DNA of 64,000 nt from Thermoleophilia bacterium (GCA_016649615.1 JAENXK010000001.1:1-64000), one strand, 5' to 3'. Shown: positions 34,256 through 44,430, numbered from the stretch's first letter. Program-made: numbers and translations. Notes: a model not told the origin generated them from the letters alone.

Positions 34256-34921
34256 ATGGCTTTTCACCTAGGAGATGAAGCACCCGACTTTGAAGCGGAC
34301 TCGACTGAAGGCCGGATCAGCTTCCACGACTGGCTCGGCGATTCCTGGGGCGTTCTGTTCTCGCACCCGAAGGACTTCACCCCGATCTGCACCACCGAGC
34401 TCGGCTACATGGCCAACGCCAAGCCCGAGTTCGATGCCCGCGGGGTCAAGATCATCGGCCTCTCGGTCGACCCGCTCGACAAACACGACGACTGGGCCAA
34501 AGACATCGCGGAAACGCAGGGGACGGCTCCGAACTACCCGATCATCAGTGACGCCGACTTCAACGTCTCGAAGCTCTACGGCATGCTGCCCTCGGAAGTC
34601 TCGGGCGATCCGGCGGACCGGACCCCAGCCGACAACCAGACCGTGCGCAACGTCTTCGTGGTCGGCCCGGACAAGAAGATCAAGCTGATCCTGATCTACC
34701 CGATGACCACCGGCCGCAACTTCGACGAGGTGCTCCGGGTGATCGACTCGCTCAAGCTCACCGCAGAGTACAAGGTCGCCACCCCGGTCAACTGGAAGAG
34801 AGGCGAGGACGTGATCATCGCCGGCTCGGTCTCCAATGACCAAGCCAGGGAGATCTACCCGGACGGCTGGGACGAACCCCGTCCATACATCCGGATCGTG
34901 CCGGAGCCCACAGCCAAGTGA
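34256..34921 (+). CDS. 1-Cys peroxiredoxin (Prx6 type)
   Basis: This thiol peroxidase of 221 residues reduces hydrogen peroxide and organic peroxides. The peroxidatic cysteine lies in HPKDFTPICTTELGYM (PxxxT-x2-C). No resolving cysteine is present, and the C-terminal extension (KVATPVNWKRGEDVIIAGSV) matches the Prx6 group. ATG at 34256 with an AAAGGAAG Shine-Dalgarno. It is next to the SUF genes, in keeping with oxidative-stress duty, and is followed by a strong hairpin. Confidence 0.95.
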   Translation: MAFHLGDEAPDFEADSTEGRISFHDWLGDSWGVLFSHPKDFTPICTTELGYMANAKPEFDARGVKIIGLSVDPLDKHDDWAKDIAETQGTAPNYPIISDADFNVSKLYGMLPSEVSGDPADRTPADNQTVRNVFVVGPDKKIKLILIYPMTTGRNFDEVLRVIDSLKLTAEYKVATPVNWKRGEDVIIAGSVSNDQAREIYPDGWDEPRPYIRIVPEPTAK

Positions 34922-34927
34922 TCTGAA

Positions 34928-34953
34928 GGCTGCCTGCCTCCGGGCGGGCGGCC
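34928..34953 (+). terminator. Predicted Rho-independent terminator of the peroxiredoxin gene
   Basis: An 11-bp stem (GGCTGCCTGCC / GGCGGGCGGCC, including two G-U pairs in RNA) closes a TCCG tetraloop 7 nt after the stop codon. Only a short T run follows, as is usual in high-GC actinobacteria. Confidence 0.6.
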
Positions 34954-34979
34954 GCTTTCACTGCCGGAAGGCCTGAGGC

Positions 34980-36100
34980 TCAGCCCTTCCGGACCAGCTT
35001 CACTTTCTTCGACCTGTTCTTGTTCGAGCAGTCGCTGTCAGGCTTGAAGACGAGCTTAGCCTTCAGCTTGTAGCCACCGTTCTTCTTCAGCTTCCTGGCC
35101 GCCTTGCCTCTGGCTTTCACTTTGAGCTTGACCGAGCCTTTCTTGTTGGCATTTTTCGAGGTCTGCTTGTTGTTCTTTGATCCCTCGAGGATCACCTTGC
35201 CAGCCTTGCCAGCCTCGCCCACCGTCGCGGTCAGCTTGGCGGTGCCGTTTTTTTTGTTCTTTTCGACTTGCCGAGCTTGAGGGTCGCCCTGGTGCAATCC
35301 GGTGGCGGTGGCATGACGGAATCAAAGCCCGCACTGACCTCGGTCGTCTCGGTCATCGTCACCTCGCAGGTGGACGCCATCCCCGAGCAGGCGCCACCCC
35401 AGCCGGTGAAGCTGTTGTCAGCGTCGGCGGTGGCGGTGAGGGTGACCTTGGCATAGGAGGCGAAGACGGCCGCGCTACTCGGCCCGCACTCGATGCCGGC
35501 CGGGTTGGAGGTGACCGCCCCTTGACCTGAACCCGTCCTGGTCACGGCCAGGGCGAACAGCGGGGTGGCCGTCGAGGCGGTCCGAATGATGTTGTTGGGG
35601 GCGTTGAGGAGCTGCCAGACGGCGGTGGCGGCACCATCGGGACCGATCGTGACCTGCGGCTGGATGGAGTCGCCCCCGGCAGAGGAGAGATCCACGGGGG
35701 TCCCGAACGAGCCGCCCGGTGGCCGGGTCGTGGTCTGGACGTTTCGCTTGGGGAAGTCGTAGTAGCGATGCCAGACCGCGGTTACGGTGCCATCGGGGCC
35801 GATCGCTATCTGCGCCGTGCTGGCGTCCCCCCCGATCGTGGGGGAGAGATCGGCGAGGGGAAGCACCCGGGGACCCTGCGGGGCGGCAGACCCGCCTGCC
35901 GGCACCCAAGACAGGGCGAGTAGCGCCGCGAAGAGCGTGGCCGACGCAATTACGCGCCGGCGAATCCATGAACGGCGCCGGGCAAGTCGCCGGCCGAAGG
36001 GGGATTCAAATTGAGTCCGCCCGCCGACCGATTCGGCCTCAGCGGTCGGGACCGCGGCGCCATCGCCATTCGTAGGGTGGGCATCCATCCTTGCCTTCAT
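34980..36100 (-). pseudogene. Secreted protein with divergent InlB B-repeat-like domain, frameshifted at an A8 run
   Basis: Two overlapping frames form one gene. The first (36100-35231) has an ATG after an AAGGAGGAGG Shine-Dalgarno, a basic N-terminus, a signal-anchor near residue 50-72, beta-rich repeats with IAIGPDGTVTAVWHR and TIGPDGAATAVWQ, and a Cys-Gly domain (FTGWGGACSG ... CEVTMTETTEVSAGF) resembling a divergent InlB B-repeat. The second ends the protein with a lysine-rich tail (KLKVKARGKAARKLKKNGG ... KKVKLVRKG). One extra A in the run at 35248-35255 would join them into 373 residues. It may be a pseudogene, a sequencing deletion or a transcript-slippage gene. Confidence 0.65.
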
Positions 36101-36451
36101 CTGTTCCGCCTCCTCCTTGTCCCAGTTCGCTGAGCGCGGGCTCCGCGAATCTGCCTCTCACTGCAGCGCCACGAGCCGGTACCCAACCCCAACCGACCTC
36201 TGACACTCCGGATAAACGCTCGTTTCGGCTTGCCCGATACGAGTGTCGAGCCGGGGAGCGAGCTAACCCCGCCGGACCAGCTTCACCTTCTTCGACTTCT
36301 TCCTGTGGTGTTGAACCTGGGCCTCATGACCCGCCCGAAGTTCTGGTTTCCTGCTGTGAGGCGAAGCCTCGTTCAACCTCTGCTCAACCTATTCGAGCCT
36401 CCAACCCGGGTCAAGTATCGAACCGGCGACGGTGCTCACGCCGGGCGGGGT
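36101..36451. other. Intergenic stretch with a 3'-end remnant of a paralogue of the secreted gene
   Basis: No intact gene is visible. At about 36269-36297 the sequence CCGGACCAGCTTCACCTTCT matches the 3' end of the frameshifted gene (34989 onward) with one mismatch over about 25 nt. On the minus strand it encodes HRKKSKKVKLVRRG and a stop, against KKVKLVRKG and a stop in the intact copy. This looks like the tail of a lost tandem paralogue. The remainder holds no features I can name. Confidence 0.5.
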
Positions 36452-37843
36452 TCAGGCGTTCGAGACCGAGAGCAGGAAGAGGCCGAAGCAGGTAAACGCG
36501 ACCATCATCGCCAGCATCCAGTACTGGGAGCGGGCGGCGAGGCGATAGTCCTTCCAGTAGGCGATCGCCCGGTCGTGGGCGAGCATCAGGCCGGCGACGT
36601 GGCCGGCCACCAGGACCCCTACCTGGATGTACCAGATCTGGTCGCTGCTGATGACGCCGTAGTCAATCCCGGATCCCGCGGTGCCGAACAGATCGGTCGT
36701 GCCGGTCCCGAGGGGGTCCGAGAGCAGGTAGGTGAACTGCGCCTGCTCCTGGAAGATGAACAGACTGAAGTAGTGGGCGATCAGGTAGGCGAAGGCGATC
36801 GGGATCAGGGCGTGCCCGAAGCCCCGCCAGAGCCTGCGGCGGTCGGGCGCTCCGGGTACGGTCGACATTCCCCGGATTCCGAGCAGGTAGACCAGGGCGA
36901 CCAGGGCGATGCTGATCAGCATGAAAGTCGTCCCGGCGAATCGCACCGAGGCGGTCAGGCCGAGGCCGGCGTCCCCGGCCCACTCGATCAGGCGCTCGAT
37001 GCCGCCCTTGAAGACTCCTTCCTGGGCGCCGTCGAAGGTGGTGGTGCCGATCGAGGCGATGACCACGGCGACCGACCCCGCCCCGGCCACCCACTCGGTC
37101 GAGCCGCTCAGGAAGCGGCGGCTTCCCAGTTCGCCATCGCGAAAGGCGAGCTTTCCGAGCGAGCCGAACATGCCGAAATAGACGGTGAAGGTCTCGCCAT
37201 TCCTGAACCAGGTCTCGCGGCCGAATACCGCGGTCATCGCCAGCGTGTAGACCGAGTAGAAGATCGCCGCCCGGGCGACCGCGTCGGGGGTGATGCCTAC
37301 CGCCACGTCGCTGCCCTGGCCGTAGATCAGCTCCAGCCAGACGAAGGCGACCAGCCCGACCGCGGCCGGCCAGCGACCCAGCCGCTCGGGGTAAGCCAGA
37401 TGGCCGGGATCCCGGCCGGCCAGCCGCCGGTAGAGCAACCCGACCGGAGCGGCGACCGCGTTCCAGGGATTGAAGGCCGGGAAGAAGTCGCCGAACAGGA
37501 CCCCGAGCAGGGGGAAGCCGAGCCAGGTGGTGACGAAGATCAGGGTGAGCGCGATGTTCCGGTCGGGCGCCGTGGTCCCGTCGAGGCCGGCGTAGATCGC
37601 CACCCCCAGCAGAAAGAGCCCGAATCCGCCGCAGAGGATACGGACCGGCAGCGAACCGAGAACCGCGCCGAGACGGGGCGCGACCGGCCGCCAGGAGTCT
37701 TCCTCGAAGCGGGTCTTCCTCCAGCCGGCCGAGATCGCAAAAAACGAGACGACCAGTACGACCGAAGCCGCCCAGGCAAAAAGCCAGGCCGGGATCGGTA
37801 TGTCCTCGCCGGCGGCGAGGGCATGTGCGAGGAGGGGGCTCAG
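36452..37843 (-). CDS. Polytopic membrane protein, possible heme/iron-pathway partner
   Basis: The frame runs 464 codons with about 10 hydrophobic segments. The N-terminus, read past the annotated-looking GTG at 37603, continues as SPLLAHALAAGEDIPIPAWLFAWAASVVLVVSFF, so the real start lies near 37843. The best candidate there is a CTG overlapping the TGA of the upstream gene (CTGA). Internal motifs include PWNAVAAPVGLLYRR and HAVSL-like His residues (HYFSLFIFQEQAQFTYL, AGHVAGLMLAHDRAIAYW), in membrane helices. Similar proteins are sometimes labelled fenitrothion hydrolase, but no catalytic residues support that. Function unknown. Confidence 0.65.
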   Translation of the reverse strand: MSPLLAHALAAGEDIPIPAWLFAWAASVVLVVSFFAISAGWRKTRFEEDSWRPVAPRLGAVLGSLPVRILCGGFGLFLLGVAIYAGLDGTTAPDRNIALTLIFVTTWLGFPLLGVLFGDFFPAFNPWNAVAAPVGLLYRRLAGRDPGHLAYPERLGRWPAAVGLVAFVWLELIYGQGSDVAVGITPDAVARAAIFYSVYTLAMTAVFGRETWFRNGETFTVYFGMFGSLGKLAFRDGELGSRRFLSGSTEWVAGAGSVAVVIASIGTTTFDGAQEGVFKGGIERLIEWAGDAGLGLTASVRFAGTTFMLISIALVALVYLLGIRGMSTVPGAPDRRRLWRGFGHALIPIAFAYLIAHYFSLFIFQEQAQFTYLLSDPLGTGTTDLFGTAGSGIDYGVISSDQIWYIQVGVLVAGHVAGLMLAHDRAIAYWKDYRLAARSQYWMLAMMVAFTCFGLFLLSVSNA

Positions 37844-38466
37844 CAGGGTGCGGAAACTCCGTCAAGCAGCCGCCAGTTCGCCTTGAAGGCTTCTTCGGCG
37901 GCCTCGACCAACTCATCCTCGTCGAAGTCGTTCATGTGGCGCTCGATCAGCTTACGGCCCTGATCGGCGTGCTCGACATCCATCTCCTGGTGAAGCTTGA
38001 AATAGCGGTTGCCGGGACCGTCGTGGATGTCGTAGTGGGCGGCGAGGCCCTCGGACTTGGTCTTCGAGATAGCCGGCTGGCCGCTCTCGACCGCGTACAT
38101 CCTGGCGAGCTGTTTGCCAAGGCCGTCCGCCTGGGTCCAGGTCCCGACGCAGTCCAGGGTCTCGGGCCTGGGCTCGTCTCCGACCGTGCCGCCGACCGTG
38201 CCGACGAATCCGTCCCACAGGGCGATGTGCTCGGCCTCTTCACGGGCGTGCTCCTCGAGGCCGGCCCGCTCGGCGGCCGGGGCCGCACTGGCAATGTCGG
38301 CGCTCATCCGGGCGATCGCCTCGGTCGCGTAGCGGTACTGGCCCGAATACCCGGCCAGCTCTTCGCGGGAAAGCTCACCGGCGCTCCAGCGCTGGTAGAA
38401 GGGGTGCTCGAGTACGTTCCACTCGGCTCTGGCCTGCTCGATGCGGTCCCACATTGTGGTCTTCAC
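37840..38466 (-). CDS. Heme-oxygenase-like iron-containing oxidase (CADD/TenA/PqqC-like fold)
   Basis: This is a 208-residue all-helical protein. Putative iron ligands are spread as in the diiron heme-oxygenase-like oxidases: an E and H in HAREEAEHIALWDGF, and the helix HQEMDVEHADQGRKLIERHMNDF containing several His/Glu residues. A Tyr-rich helix (LAGYSGQYRYATEAIARM) is near the N-terminus. GTG at 38466 follows AGGAGA. The TGA overlaps the start of the membrane protein, implying an operon. The reaction catalysed is unknown; TenA-like thiaminase is less likely since the cysteine is absent. Confidence 0.75.
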   Translation of the reverse strand: MKTTMWDRIEQARAEWNVLEHPFYQRWSAGELSREELAGYSGQYRYATEAIARMSADIASAAPAAERAGLEEHAREEAEHIALWDGFVGTVGGTVGDEPRPETLDCVGTWTQADGLGKQLARMYAVESGQPAISKTKSEGLAAHYDIHDGPGNRYFKLHQEMDVEHADQGRKLIERHMNDFDEDELVEAAEEAFKANWRLLDGVSAPC

Positions 38467-38673
38467 GTCTTCTCCTGGTCCAAGGGTGGCGGGGTCTCGA
38501 TAATAACGCCCGGGCGGTGGTGGCGGCCTCGATCGCTGCCGCCTCCGACCGGATCGCCGGTGCCCCCGATCGGTCCGGGTGCCTAATATCCGCCGATCCT
38601 TCCCCTTCGAGATGACATCTCTGCGCCCCACCTCCCCCCGGACGCGACCTGGATCGGTGGCGATCCCGGCAAG

Positions 38674-39423
38674 ATGCCGGTACTCGCGGCCAAGGGGCCG
38701 GTGCTGGTCCAGTTCTTCGATTTCAGCCAGCTGAACAGCGTGCGCACCCTGCCCTACCTGATCGAGTGGAACCGGCGATACGGCGATCGAGGCCTGCGGG
38801 TCCTCGGGGTGCAGGCACCGCGTTTCGAGTTCGGAGCCGATCCCGAAACCGTCGAGGCGGGCCTCGAACGGCTCGGGGTCGAGTATCCGGTGCTGGTCGA
38901 CGAAGGCAGGGCGCTCTGGGAGTCGTACGGGTGTGAAGGCTGGCCCAGCCTCTTTCTGTGGGGCAAGGGCGGCATCCTGCGCTGGTTCCATTTCGGCGAA
39001 GGCGACTACCGGGCGACCGAAGAAGCGATCCAGGAGAGCCTCGGCCCTTCCGGCGAGGCGTCCGGGCCGCCGTCGCCGATGGATCCGGTCCGACCGACCG
39101 ACATCGACGGTACCGAGGTGATCGCGCCGGGCGCCGAGCTCTTTCCGGCCGAAGGCCGGGCCTGGACCCGCTCTGCCGACGGCGGGGCTTTTGACGTCGA
39201 GTACGAGGCCGGCGGTATCCACGCCACGGTAGAGGGCAGGGGAAAGCTCGCCCTGACCCTCGACGGTGAAGCGATCGAGCCGGTGAGGGTCGAAGGCGCC
39301 GGTCTCTACACCCTGGCCGAACACGATCAGCACGGCGCCCACCGGATCGCGATAGAGCTCGAGGGCGACCCCGGGATCTGGTCGGTCAGCTTCTCACCGG
39401 CGCCGGCCGGCGCCGCCGGCTGA
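38674..39423 (+). CDS. Thioredoxin-fold protein lacking redox cysteines, start uncertain
   Basis: An N-terminal thioredoxin/TlpA-like domain (about 1-120) reads FFDFSQLNSVRTLPYLIEWN where redox enzymes have WCxxC, so both cysteines are gone. GVQAPRFEFG and GWPSLFLWGKGG follow the fold. A C-terminal beta domain of unknown role follows (about 145-245). The DNA in frame upstream of ATG 38674 still reads like protein (SAPHLPPDATWIGGDPGK) back to a TAA at 38584, with no ordinary start. An out-of-frame ATG at 38612 would become the start if one base were missing near 38620. Confidence 0.72.
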   Translation: MPVLAAKGPVLVQFFDFSQLNSVRTLPYLIEWNRRYGDRGLRVLGVQAPRFEFGADPETVEAGLERLGVEYPVLVDEGRALWESYGCEGWPSLFLWGKGGILRWFHFGEGDYRATEEAIQESLGPSGEASGPPSPMDPVRPTDIDGTEVIAPGAELFPAEGRAWTRSADGGAFDVEYEAGGIHATVEGRGKLALTLDGEAIEPVRVEGAGLYTLAEHDQHGAHRIAIELEGDPGIWSVSFSPAPAGAAG

Positions 39424-39486
39424 GCGGGCTCTCCCGCTGAGCCATCCGGGACCCGAACCCGTCCGCCGCGACCGGGCCTGCAGAAA

Positions 39487-40461
39487 TCAGTTCGCCGAGC
39501 CGACCGGGAAACCCTTGCGGATCTCCTTCGGCAGCATGAAACGGACCGACTCGTCAACGGTCTTCAGTTCCGAGACGTCTTCGACGCCGCGATCGCGGAA
39601 CAGCTGAACCAGGTCCTCGACCAGCTCTTCCGGCGCGCTGGCACCGGAAGTGATGCCGACCGTGCGGATCCCCTCCAGCCACTGTTCAAGGACCTGGGTG
39701 TGGTTGTCGATCAGGTGAGAGTCGGCGCCGTGTTCGCGGGCGACCTCGACCAGCCGGTTCGAGTTGGACGAGTTGGTCGACCCGATCACCAGGACGAGGT
39801 CGCACTGGCGGGCGAGCTGCTTGACCGCGATCTGCCGGTTGGTCGTGGCGTAACAGATGTCCTCACCCTTGGCGGTGACGATTCCGGGGAAGCGCTCCCG
39901 CAGCCGGGTGATGATCTCGGCGGTCTCATCGACCGAGAGTGTGGTCTGCGTGATCAGAGCGACGTGCTCGGGATCTTCGAGCTCAAGCCGGTCCACCTCT
40001 TCGACGGTCTGGACCAGAACGATGCTGTCGGGCGCTTCGCCCATCGTGCCCTCGACCTCTTCGTGCCCCTCGTGACCGACCATCACGATCGTGTATCCGT
40101 CGGCCGCAAACTTGCGGGCCTCGACGTGGACCTTGGTCACCAGTGGGCAGGTCGCGTCGATGGTGCGCAACTTGCGCTCTCCGGCCCGTTCGTGGACCGC
40201 CGGGGCGACCCCGTGGGCGCTGAAGACGACGATCTCGCCCTCGGGGACCTCGGTCTCTTCTTCGACGAAGATCGCGCCGCGACTGGAAAGTTCCTCGACC
40301 ACGTGCTTGTTGTGGACAATCTCCTTCCTCACGTAGATCGGGGCGCCATGTTCGTCAAGGGCCCGCTCGACGGTCTGCACGGCACGATCGACGCCGGCGC
40401 AGTAGCCTCGTGGGGCTGCCAGAATCACGCGCTCCGGCGCGGTAGTTGCGGCTGAAGGCAT
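39487..40461 (-). CDS. ispH: 4-hydroxy-3-methylbut-2-enyl diphosphate reductase
   Basis: IspH is the last enzyme of the MEP isoprenoid pathway, a [4Fe-4S] reductase giving IPP and DMAPP. In 324 residues the three cluster cysteines are in [25 protein letters not shown] and [19 protein letters not shown] and [11 protein letters not shown] bind substrate phosphate. The start is the ATG at 40461, where the conserved region begins; longer in-frame sequence upstream is not conserved. It is divergent from the wax ester synthase, with 52 nt between them. Confidence 0.97.
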   Translation of the reverse strand: MPSAATTAPERVILAAPRGYCAGVDRAVQTVERALDEHGAPIYVRKEIVHNKHVVEELSSRGAIFVEEETEVPEGEIVVFSAHGVAPAVHERAGERKLRTIDATCPLVTKVHVEARKFAADGYTIVMVGHEGHEEVEGTMGEAPDSIVLVQTVEEVDRLELEDPEHVALITQTTLSVDETAEIITRLRERFPGIVTAKGEDICYATTNRQIAVKQLARQCDLVLVIGSTNSSNSNRLVEVAREHGADSHLIDNHTQVLEQWLEGIRTVGITSGASAPEELVEDLVQLFRDRGVEDVSELKTVDESVRFMLPKEIRKGFPVGSAN

Positions 40462-40513
40462 AGCCACAGAGTACCCGGAGTAAGGTCCGGGCGGAATCCG
40501 TAAAGGGGAATCA

Positions 40514-41935
40514 GTGGAAACACCGACAAATAATCTGGACCGGCTCACCGGAATCGATGCCACCTTCCTGAGCAACGAGAACGAGAACAGCCATATGCAC
40601 GTCGGTGGGATCATGATCTTCGAAGGGCCGCCGCCTGCCTACGACGAGTTCGTCGACCACATCGAGTCCTGCCTGCCCGAGGTTCCCCGCTACCGCCAGA
40701 AGCTCGTCCATCCGCCATTTGAAGCCGGAAGGCCGCTGTGGGTGGACGATACCTCTTTCAACCTCTCATACCACATGCATCACACGGCGCTGCCCGCTCC
40801 GGGGGACGACGACGACCTCGCGGCACTCGCCGACCGGATCTTTTCGCACTCGCTGGACCGCTCGAAACCGCTCTGGGAGATGTGGCTGGTCCAGGAGCTG
40901 GAGGGCGACCGCTTCGCGATCATCGCCAAGAGCCATCACGCCATGATCGACGGGATCTCCGGGGTCGATATCGCGACCGTGATCTTTGACCTTTCGCGCG
41001 ACGCCGAACCTCACACTCCGAGCGAACGATGGCGGCCGGAGCCCGAGCCCTCTTCGCTCGATCTGCTCCGGCTCGGTGCCGGCGACCTTGCCGGCGCACC
41101 CAGGCGAATCGGCGAAGGCGCGATCGGCGCGGTACTGAACCCCTCTTCGGTTATCGGCCGGGTCAGCAGCGGCGTCGAGGGCATCGGAGAGATCGCCAGG
41201 GCGTTCGCCGACCCGGCCCCGGACGTGCCGCTCAACGTGGAGATCGGCCCCCACCGGCGGATCGCCTGGTCCCAGGCCGAGCTGGCCGACCTCAAACGGG
41301 TCAAGACCACCTTCGACACGACGGTCAACGATGTCGTCCTGACGATGGCGGCCGGGGCGATGAGAAAGTGGCTGATCAGCCGGGATTTCCCAACCGATGA
41401 ACTCGAGCTGCGGGCGATGGTCCCGGTCTCGGTCAGGGGCGAAGACGAGCGCGGCCGGCTCGGCAACCGGCTGGCGACGATGAGGGCCCCGCTGCCGGTT
41501 TACGAGCCGGACCCGGTGGTCAGGCTCGAAATCGTCAGTGCCTCTATGAACGGCCTCAAGGACTCGAAGCAGGCGCTGGGAGCCGAGGTGATCGCCCGGC
41601 TCAACGACTTCGCGCCGCCGACAATCCTGGCCCAGGCGGCCCGGATCAACTTTTCGACCAGGCTGTTCAACCTGCTGGTCACCAACGTGCCCGGGCCACA
41701 GGTACCGCTGTACGTCCTCGGGCACGAGATGCTGACCTCGATTCCGGTCGCCTTCCTGGCCAAGAACCACGGACTGGCAATAGCGGTGATGAGCTACAAC
41801 GGCCAGCTCAGCATCGGGCTGCTGGGTGACTTCGACGCAATGCCCGACATCGACCTGATCTCGGACGGGATGGGCGAATCCCTCAAGGAGCTGCTGGAGG
41901 CCGCCGAAGCCCTGGAAGAAGCCCGCCCGGCCTGA
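40514..41935 (+). CDS. Wax ester synthase/diacylglycerol acyltransferase (WS/DGAT)
   Basis: This membrane-associated acyltransferase makes triacylglycerol or wax esters from acyl-CoA. The 473 residues include the catalytic [12 protein letters not shown] motif (HHxxxDG), the N-terminal [22 protein letters not shown], and [16 protein letters not shown], then [14 protein letters not shown] near the C-terminus, all WS/DGAT hallmarks. Start GTG 40514 follows GGGG. Its 3' end lies 21 nt before the first sufT-like 3'-end repeat (41957-41977), which marks the left edge of the unusual block. Confidence 0.94.
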   Translation: METPTNNLDRLTGIDATFLSNENENSHMHVGGIMIFEGPPPAYDEFVDHIESCLPEVPRYRQKLVHPPFEAGRPLWVDDTSFNLSYHMHHTALPAPGDDDDLAALADRIFSHSLDRSKPLWEMWLVQELEGDRFAIIAKSHHAMIDGISGVDIATVIFDLSRDAEPHTPSERWRPEPEPSSLDLLRLGAGDLAGAPRRIGEGAIGAVLNPSSVIGRVSSGVEGIGEIARAFADPAPDVPLNVEIGPHRRIAWSQAELADLKRVKTTFDTTVNDVVLTMAAGAMRKWLISRDFPTDELELRAMVPVSVRGEDERGRLGNRLATMRAPLPVYEPDPVVRLEIVSASMNGLKDSKQALGAEVIARLNDFAPPTILAQAARINFSTRLFNLLVTNVPGPQVPLYVLGHEMLTSIPVAFLAKNHGLAIAVMSYNGQLSIGLLGDFDAMPDIDLISDGMGESLKELLEAAEALEEARPA

Positions 41936-41956
41936 TCCGGCCCCGCCCGGAAGCCG

Positions 41957-41977
41957 AGCGCGAATTTGGCGTCGTCG
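41957..41977 (-). repeat. sufT 3'-end repeat, copy A (diverged)
   Basis: These 21 bp differ at one base from the matching part of the sufT 3' end; extended to 41950-41977, 26/28 match both other copies. On the minus strand it encodes DDAKFALGF but then reads CGG where sufT has its stop. It is the left-most of three copies, 22 nt after the WS/DGAT stop. Proposed remnant of an insertion site at a gene 3' end. Confidence 0.7.
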
Positions 41978-42091
41978 ACCCCGGGAGAAGCCGGCGGAGC
42001 CGTGCCGCTTCTCATCTCAGGCCGAGCTCTTGGCTGGATGGTCCTACCTTTGCCGGCGCGTCAGCTTTTTCCTCCGGGCGCCCTGGGTCGC

Positions 42092-44430
42092 CTAGTCCCG
42101 GGCGAGCCAGGCGAGGACCTGCTTTTCGTGATCGACGTAGGGATCACCGCTTACATCGATCACGACCCGCTCGATCTCTCCGCCAGAGAAGGAGAACGGC
42201 GGCCGGTAGTCGGCGACCGGAGAGCCGCTGTCCCGGCCGATGCACAGACCATCGCCCGTCAGTGCGAACCAGCCGGGCTGGGTGATGATCTCGGCCTGGC
42301 CGACCTGGTCGGTGTCAACGAAGAGCCGCAGGTCGCCGAGCGCGCTTGGAGTCTCCTGATCGTCGCCGGTCTTCGAGAACTCGGCCGTCAATACGCGGCG
42401 ACCCTCGCCGACCGGGGAGGCCGAGGTGACGGACTGGATTCGCTCGCCGAGCCAGTTATAGACATAGTGCAGGTGCCCGTCGCGGAGAAAGAGACTGTGG
42501 CCCCCGGCGACGCCGCCGTGCGCGAAGAGCACCCCCTCGGCCCCGGGCTCGAGAATCGCGGCCGCCGCGATCGTGAACGAGCGGCCGCGGATGTTGACCG
42601 CCACCGACTCCGGTACCTCGGCGGTGTGCGGATAGTAAACGTAGTGATCCCGCGGCTTGCCTGGCTGAGGTCTCTCGGTGCCCAGCACCTCCAGCGCTGA
42701 GCGGTCGTCCAGCGGCAGCCCATTCAGAGCTCCAGCTTGGTGTAACCACATCCCTCTCAACTTCTTCAGCAACTCGGGGTTCTCAGCGGCCAGATTGCGC
42801 GACTGCGCCCGATCCTCTGCAAGGTTGTAGAGCTCCCACTCGTCCTGCTCGAAGTTGCCCCAGCCCGAGATCGGCGGGTGCACGGTGTTGGCGAGCCAAC
42901 CCCGGTGGTAATCGAGCGCTGGCCCAGCATCGAGTAGAACTGGGTCTCACGGCCCGGCGCAGCGGGGTCTCCGAACGAGGTGGCGAAGCTCTCCCCTTCG
43001 ATCTCGCTCTGCGTGAAGCCCTTGAGGGTCTCGGGCGGATCGACGTCGAGCATCTCGTAAAGGGTGGGTACGACGTCCACGGCGTGGACGTACTGGTCGC
43101 GTACCCCTCTCGCCTTCAGCCCGGACGGCCAGGAGACGATGCAAGGGTCCGCTGTGCCCCCTTCATATCCGGCGAAGCGCTTCCAGTATGGAAAAGGGGT
43201 ATCGAAGGCCCATGCCCAGCCGGTGTTGTAGTGGTTGTAGGAGGTTGGTCCGCCGAGCTCGTCGATCCGCTTCAAGTTCTCCTCGACGCTGTCGGGCAAG
43301 TTGTTGAAGAACTTGTTCTCGTTGAACGAGCCGTTCGGTCCACCTTCCGCGCTGGAGCCGTTGTCGGAGACCACCACGATGATCGTGTCGTCCAGTTGTT
43401 CGGACTCCTCGAGATAGTCGATCAGGCGACCGATCTCGTGGTCGGTGAAGGTCACGAATCCCGCAAACACCTCAGCCATCCGGATGAACAGCTTCCGCTC
43501 GTCCTCGTCCAGCGAGTCCCAGGGCCGGACGAAGTCGAGGCCCGGCCATGCCTGCCCGGCCGGGCCGGTCACGTCGGGCTCGCCGTGCGGGTTTATCGGG
43601 CTCGCCTCGACATCATCGGGGAGAAGGCCGATCTCCTTCTGTCGGGCGAGAATCGACTCACGGATCGCCTCGTAGCCCTCGTCAAAACGGCCCCGATACC
43701 GATTGATCCATTCCTCGTCAACATGATGCGGGGCGTGACCGCAGCCGGGACAGAAATAGGTGAACCAGGGCTTTTCGGGCGCGATCGCCTTCGCGTCGCG
43801 GATGAAGCGGATCGCCTTGTCGGCGAGATCGGACGAGAGATGGTAGCCCTCGTCCGGAGTGCGGGGCGGCTCGACTCCATGGTTGTCTTCGATCAGGTCC
43901 GGGTACCACTGGTTGGTCTCGCCGCCCAGGAATCCGTAGAAGCGCTCGAACCCGCGACCAAGCGGCCAACGGGCCTTCCATGAGGATGGGTCGGACTCTT
44001 CAGCCGGCGTCAGGTGCCACTTGCCGACCGCGTAGGAGTTCCAGCCGCGTTCGGATAGCACCTCGGAGAGCAAACCGTTTTCGAACGGGATCCTTCCGGA
44101 GAAGCCGGGGAAGCCTGCCGCACCCTCGGTGATGCAGGCCATACCGTTGCTGGTCGCGTTGCGCCCGGTCAGCAGGGACGAGCGGGTCGGCGAGCACAAC
44201 GCTGTCGTGTGGAAGTTCGAGTAGCGGAGCCCCTGCTCGGCTATCCGCCGCATCGTCGGCGTTTCGATCGGCCCGCCGAAGACGTCCATCGCCCCGTACC
44301 CGACGTCGTCCCAGACGATCATCAACACGTTCGGCGCGCCTTCTGGAGCCTGCGGCTGGACGTAGGGCGTCCAGTCTTGTTCGAAGTCCCGTACGTCCAA
44401 TTCGATCCTGCCACGAAATGGCTCTGCCAC
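42092..44430 (-). pseudogene. Sulfatase (alkaline-phosphatase superfamily), single-base frameshift
   Basis: Reading from GTG 44430 (GGAGG 6 nt upstream): NVLMIVWDDVGYGAMDVFGG holds the metal-binding Asp pair, ALCSPTRSSLLTGR is the CxPxR site whose Cys becomes formylglycine, followed by VGKWHL and VVVSDNGSSAEGG. After QFYSMLGQRSI the frame is lost. A missing base near 42910 (ATTACC where ATTTACC is expected) separates it from the C-terminal part (RGWLANTVHPPISGW ... at 42897-42092), which ends in a beta domain. The joined gene would be 779 residues. No signal peptide is seen. It lies between repeat copies A and B. Confidence 0.85.

Noticed and set aside
36230-37963. A 577-codon plus-strand frame rich in Glu, Asp, Gly and Arg
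   Set aside because: It is antisense to the membrane protein gene; composition is that of a high-GC shadow frame with no domain pattern.
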